The notes beneath the pieces were generated by a model that saw only the letters and a list, made by a program, of their open reading frames with translations, was not told where the DNA came from and did not search any database. This document shows, piece after piece, positions 6,327-6,558 of a stretch of DNA of 6,558 nucleotides (position 1 is its first letter; the number at the start of each line of letters is the position of its first letter). The DNA comes from DATDRQ01 sp035291645. GTDB lineage: Bacteria; Chloroflexota; Anaerolineae; Anaerolineales; UBA4823. The position numbers were made by a program, and so were the translations under genes. Location: contig DATDRQ010000286.1 of NCBI GenBank assembly GCA_035291645.1, forward strand, positions 1 to 6,558, read 5' to 3'.

Positions 6327-6558
6327 GTAATATTATCGCCGAGGGCGACGACCAACGCGATGGCGTGTTCGTGGGTGTGGCTCAGGCTGACCGACCAGGT
6401 ATGGATGCGCAGCCGGTCCGCCAGCTGTGCGGCGGAGCCGTGTAAGCGCAGGTATGGCTGGCGCTCGGGGCCGCGCAGCACTTCGATCTCACTCCAGCAG
6501 ACCACCCCGATGCCGGTGCCCAGGGCCTTGGCGGCGGCCTCTTTGGCGGCGAAGCGCG
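6317..6558 (-). CDS. acpS: Holo-[acyl-carrier-protein] synthase, C-terminal part (5' partial)
   Basis: The minus-strand frame is open to the window edge (first full codon 6556-6554) and ends at TGA 6319-6317, giving 79 residues of a protein normally about 120-130 long. The visible part starts with RFAAKEAAAKALGTGIG, the AcpS signature; the Glu (visible residue 6) corresponds to the Mg-binding Glu58 of the E. coli enzyme. It continues through WSEIEVL and LRLHGSA to VSLSHTHEHAIALVVAL (56-72), the conserved end of the family. AcpS transfers 4'-phosphopantetheine from coenzyme A to a serine of apo-ACP, activating it for fatty-acid synthesis in the cytoplasm. The GTG at 6505 lies inside the conserved core and is not the start. 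The upstream third, with the DxxxI motif, is outside the window. The last residues (Thr-Asp-Arg) come from the heptad-like stretch. Confidence 0.93.
   Translation of the reverse strand, partial: RFAAKEAAAKALGTGIGVVCWSEIEVLRGPERQPYLRLHGSAAQLADRLRIHTWSVSLSHTHEHAIALVVALGDNITDR

Noticed and set aside
6503..6505. GTG as the start of a 62-residue protein on the minus strand
   Set aside because: The frame continues upstream through the AcpS signature RFAAKEAAAKALGTG, so this codon is internal to acpS.

Overview
The window is GC-rich DNA with dense coding and four protein genes, two of them cut by the window edges. Family content, the strong G/C preference at third codon positions and the style of short intergenic repeats suggest a Chloroflexota bacterium, most likely Anaerolineae-like. 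This placement comes from general familiarity with such genomes, not from a database search, so it is tentative.

Layout. (1) Bases 1-1195, plus strand: 3' part of a gene for a bactofilin-like beta-solenoid protein fused to a C-terminal multi-pass membrane domain. (2) Bases 1196-1306: a 111-base gap with a near-perfect 39-base hairpin and the mutS2 ribosome binding site. (3) Bases 1307-3730, plus strand: complete mutS2, with ATPase, coiled coil, KOW-like segment and C-terminal Smr domain. Its linker carries an in-frame stretch with the structure of an inserted palindromic repeat. (4) Bases 3728-3769: a 42-base array of six heptads that fills the junction of two convergent genes. (5) Bases 3767-6295, minus strand: complete gene for a membrane-anchored penicillin-acylase-family Ntn hydrolase. 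(6) Bases 6299-6326: a second, more degenerate heptad-like stretch. (7) Bases 6317-6558, minus strand: 3' part of acpS, holo-ACP synthase, 21 bases upstream of the acylase gene and probably in the same transcript.

The genes do not form an obvious pathway. mutS2 (DNA branch processing or ribosome rescue) and acpS (activation of acyl carrier protein) are housekeeping genes. The solenoid-membrane protein and the acylase are envelope-associated proteins of unknown specificity. I did not find a CRISPR array, transposase, RNA gene, prophage or defence system. The most unusual content is in the short repeats: each gene junction holds a hairpin or heptad element, one palindromic element appears to have been absorbed into MutS2, and the convergent junction array places stop codons in all six reading frames.
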